Assembly: GCA_002697825.1 (NCBI GenBank)
Contig: NZYH01000009.1
Location: forward strand, 11,714 to 17,852
From: Nitrospina sp.
GTDB lineage: Bacteria > Nitrospinota > Nitrospinia > Nitrospinales > VA-1
Direction of reading: 5' to 3'
DNA length: 6,139 bases
In this document: in pieces, positions 5,962 through 6,139 of the stretch
Layout: each line of letters begins with the position of its first letter
How positions within the stretch are numbered: the first letter of the stretch is position 1
Made by a program: the position numbers and the translations under genes
Notes under the pieces: model-generated
What the model was told of the DNA's origin: nothing
The model's input: the letters and a program-made list of their open reading frames with translations, nothing else
The model's database searches: none

Positions 5962-6139
5962 TTAAGCTGTTAGTTTAATTTTTTCTATCAGTTGTTTACT
6001 AGCTCGGCTGTTTAACTCTTGTATAAATTTTGTTTTCAAACCCTCCAGTGCCTTTAACCATTCAGAACCCTGAACTCTTACGTAAAGCGTCTTGCATGAT
6101 ATACGCTCTACACGGGATATGGCAGCTATTTGTGTTCCA
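5962..6139 (-). CDS. DUF721/DciA-like protein, C-terminal fragment (5' end beyond window)
   Basis: An open frame enters from the right edge and ends at TAA 5964-5962; 58 residues are visible. The segment GTQIAAISRVERISCKTLYV, then RVQGSEWLKALEGLKTKFIQ and ELN, follows the DUF721 pattern: a G..IA start, an L.V.V strand, a conserved Trp after S/G-S-x, a helix, and a closing LN. DUF721 includes DciA, which helps load the replicative helicase DnaB in bacteria lacking DnaC or DnaI. The protein stops soon after the domain, so there is no long C-terminal extension. The N-terminal half cannot be seen, so its start and full length are unknown. It lies 50 bases before the TPR gene on the same strand. 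Identification rests on pattern recognition over a short stretch. Confidence 0.72.
   Translation of the reverse strand, partial: GTQIAAISRVERISCKTLYVRVQGSEWLKALEGLKTKFIQELNSRASKQLIEKIKLTA

Noticed and set aside
5940..5970. Terminator between the DUF721 gene and the TPR gene
   Set aside because: There is a run of seven T, but the only stem is six A-T pairs, so termination is unlikely.
1..6139. Mobile element, CRISPR, toxin-antitoxin or phage-defence system
   Set aside because: No transposase, inverted terminal repeats, spaced direct repeats or defence-type domains are present; all coding space is taken by housekeeping and envelope genes. The tRNA shows no attachment-site duplication in the window.

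Overview
This window is a compact housekeeping gene cluster read almost entirely from the minus strand. From right to left (the direction of transcription) it holds: the C-terminal end of a DUF721/DciA-like protein, a long TPR-repeat lipoprotein, a LolB-like outer-membrane lipoprotein, ispE, tRNA-Gln(TTG), prs, rplY (bL25/CTC) and the first two thirds of pth, which runs off the left edge. No convincing gene lies on the plus strand.

The organism is a Gram-negative bacterium with AT-rich DNA. Two successive genes encode lipoproteins of the type that serve the outer membrane, and ispE points to the MEP (non-mevalonate) isoprenoid route. The order TPR lipoprotein - lolB - ispE - tRNA-Gln - prs - rplY - pth is that of Pseudomonas aeruginosa PA4667-PA4672, and E. 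coli keeps lolB-ispE-prs with pth nearby. The sequences look diverged from gammaproteobacteria, and a deltaproteobacterial or Nitrospinota-like lineage is my guess. That is inference from flavour and not proof.

Region by region (minus strand): 5962-6139 is the DUF721 tail. After about 50 bases, 4067-5911 is the TPR lipoprotein. The LolB-like gene follows with its start probably inside the TPR 3' end, and ispE begins 3 bases after its stop, so these three genes look translationally linked. A 190-base gap (2166-2355) carries a possible promoter for tRNA-Gln, which sits in the leader of prs with only 18 bases between its CCA end and the prs ATG. rplY follows after 45 bases containing a small hairpin with a U-rich tail, and pth starts 2 bases after the rplY stop.

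The genes join cell-envelope maintenance (TPR and LolB-like lipoproteins), isoprenoid precursor supply (IspE), PRPP supply for nucleotides (Prs), and translation (tRNA-Gln, bL25, peptidyl-tRNA hydrolase). I see no sign of a mobile element, defence system, CRISPR array or new multi-gene system. The points that deserve a second look are an altered substrate-contact motif in Pth, a likely LbcA-type role for the TPR protein, the tRNA embedded in the prs leader, and the start of the LolB-like gene.
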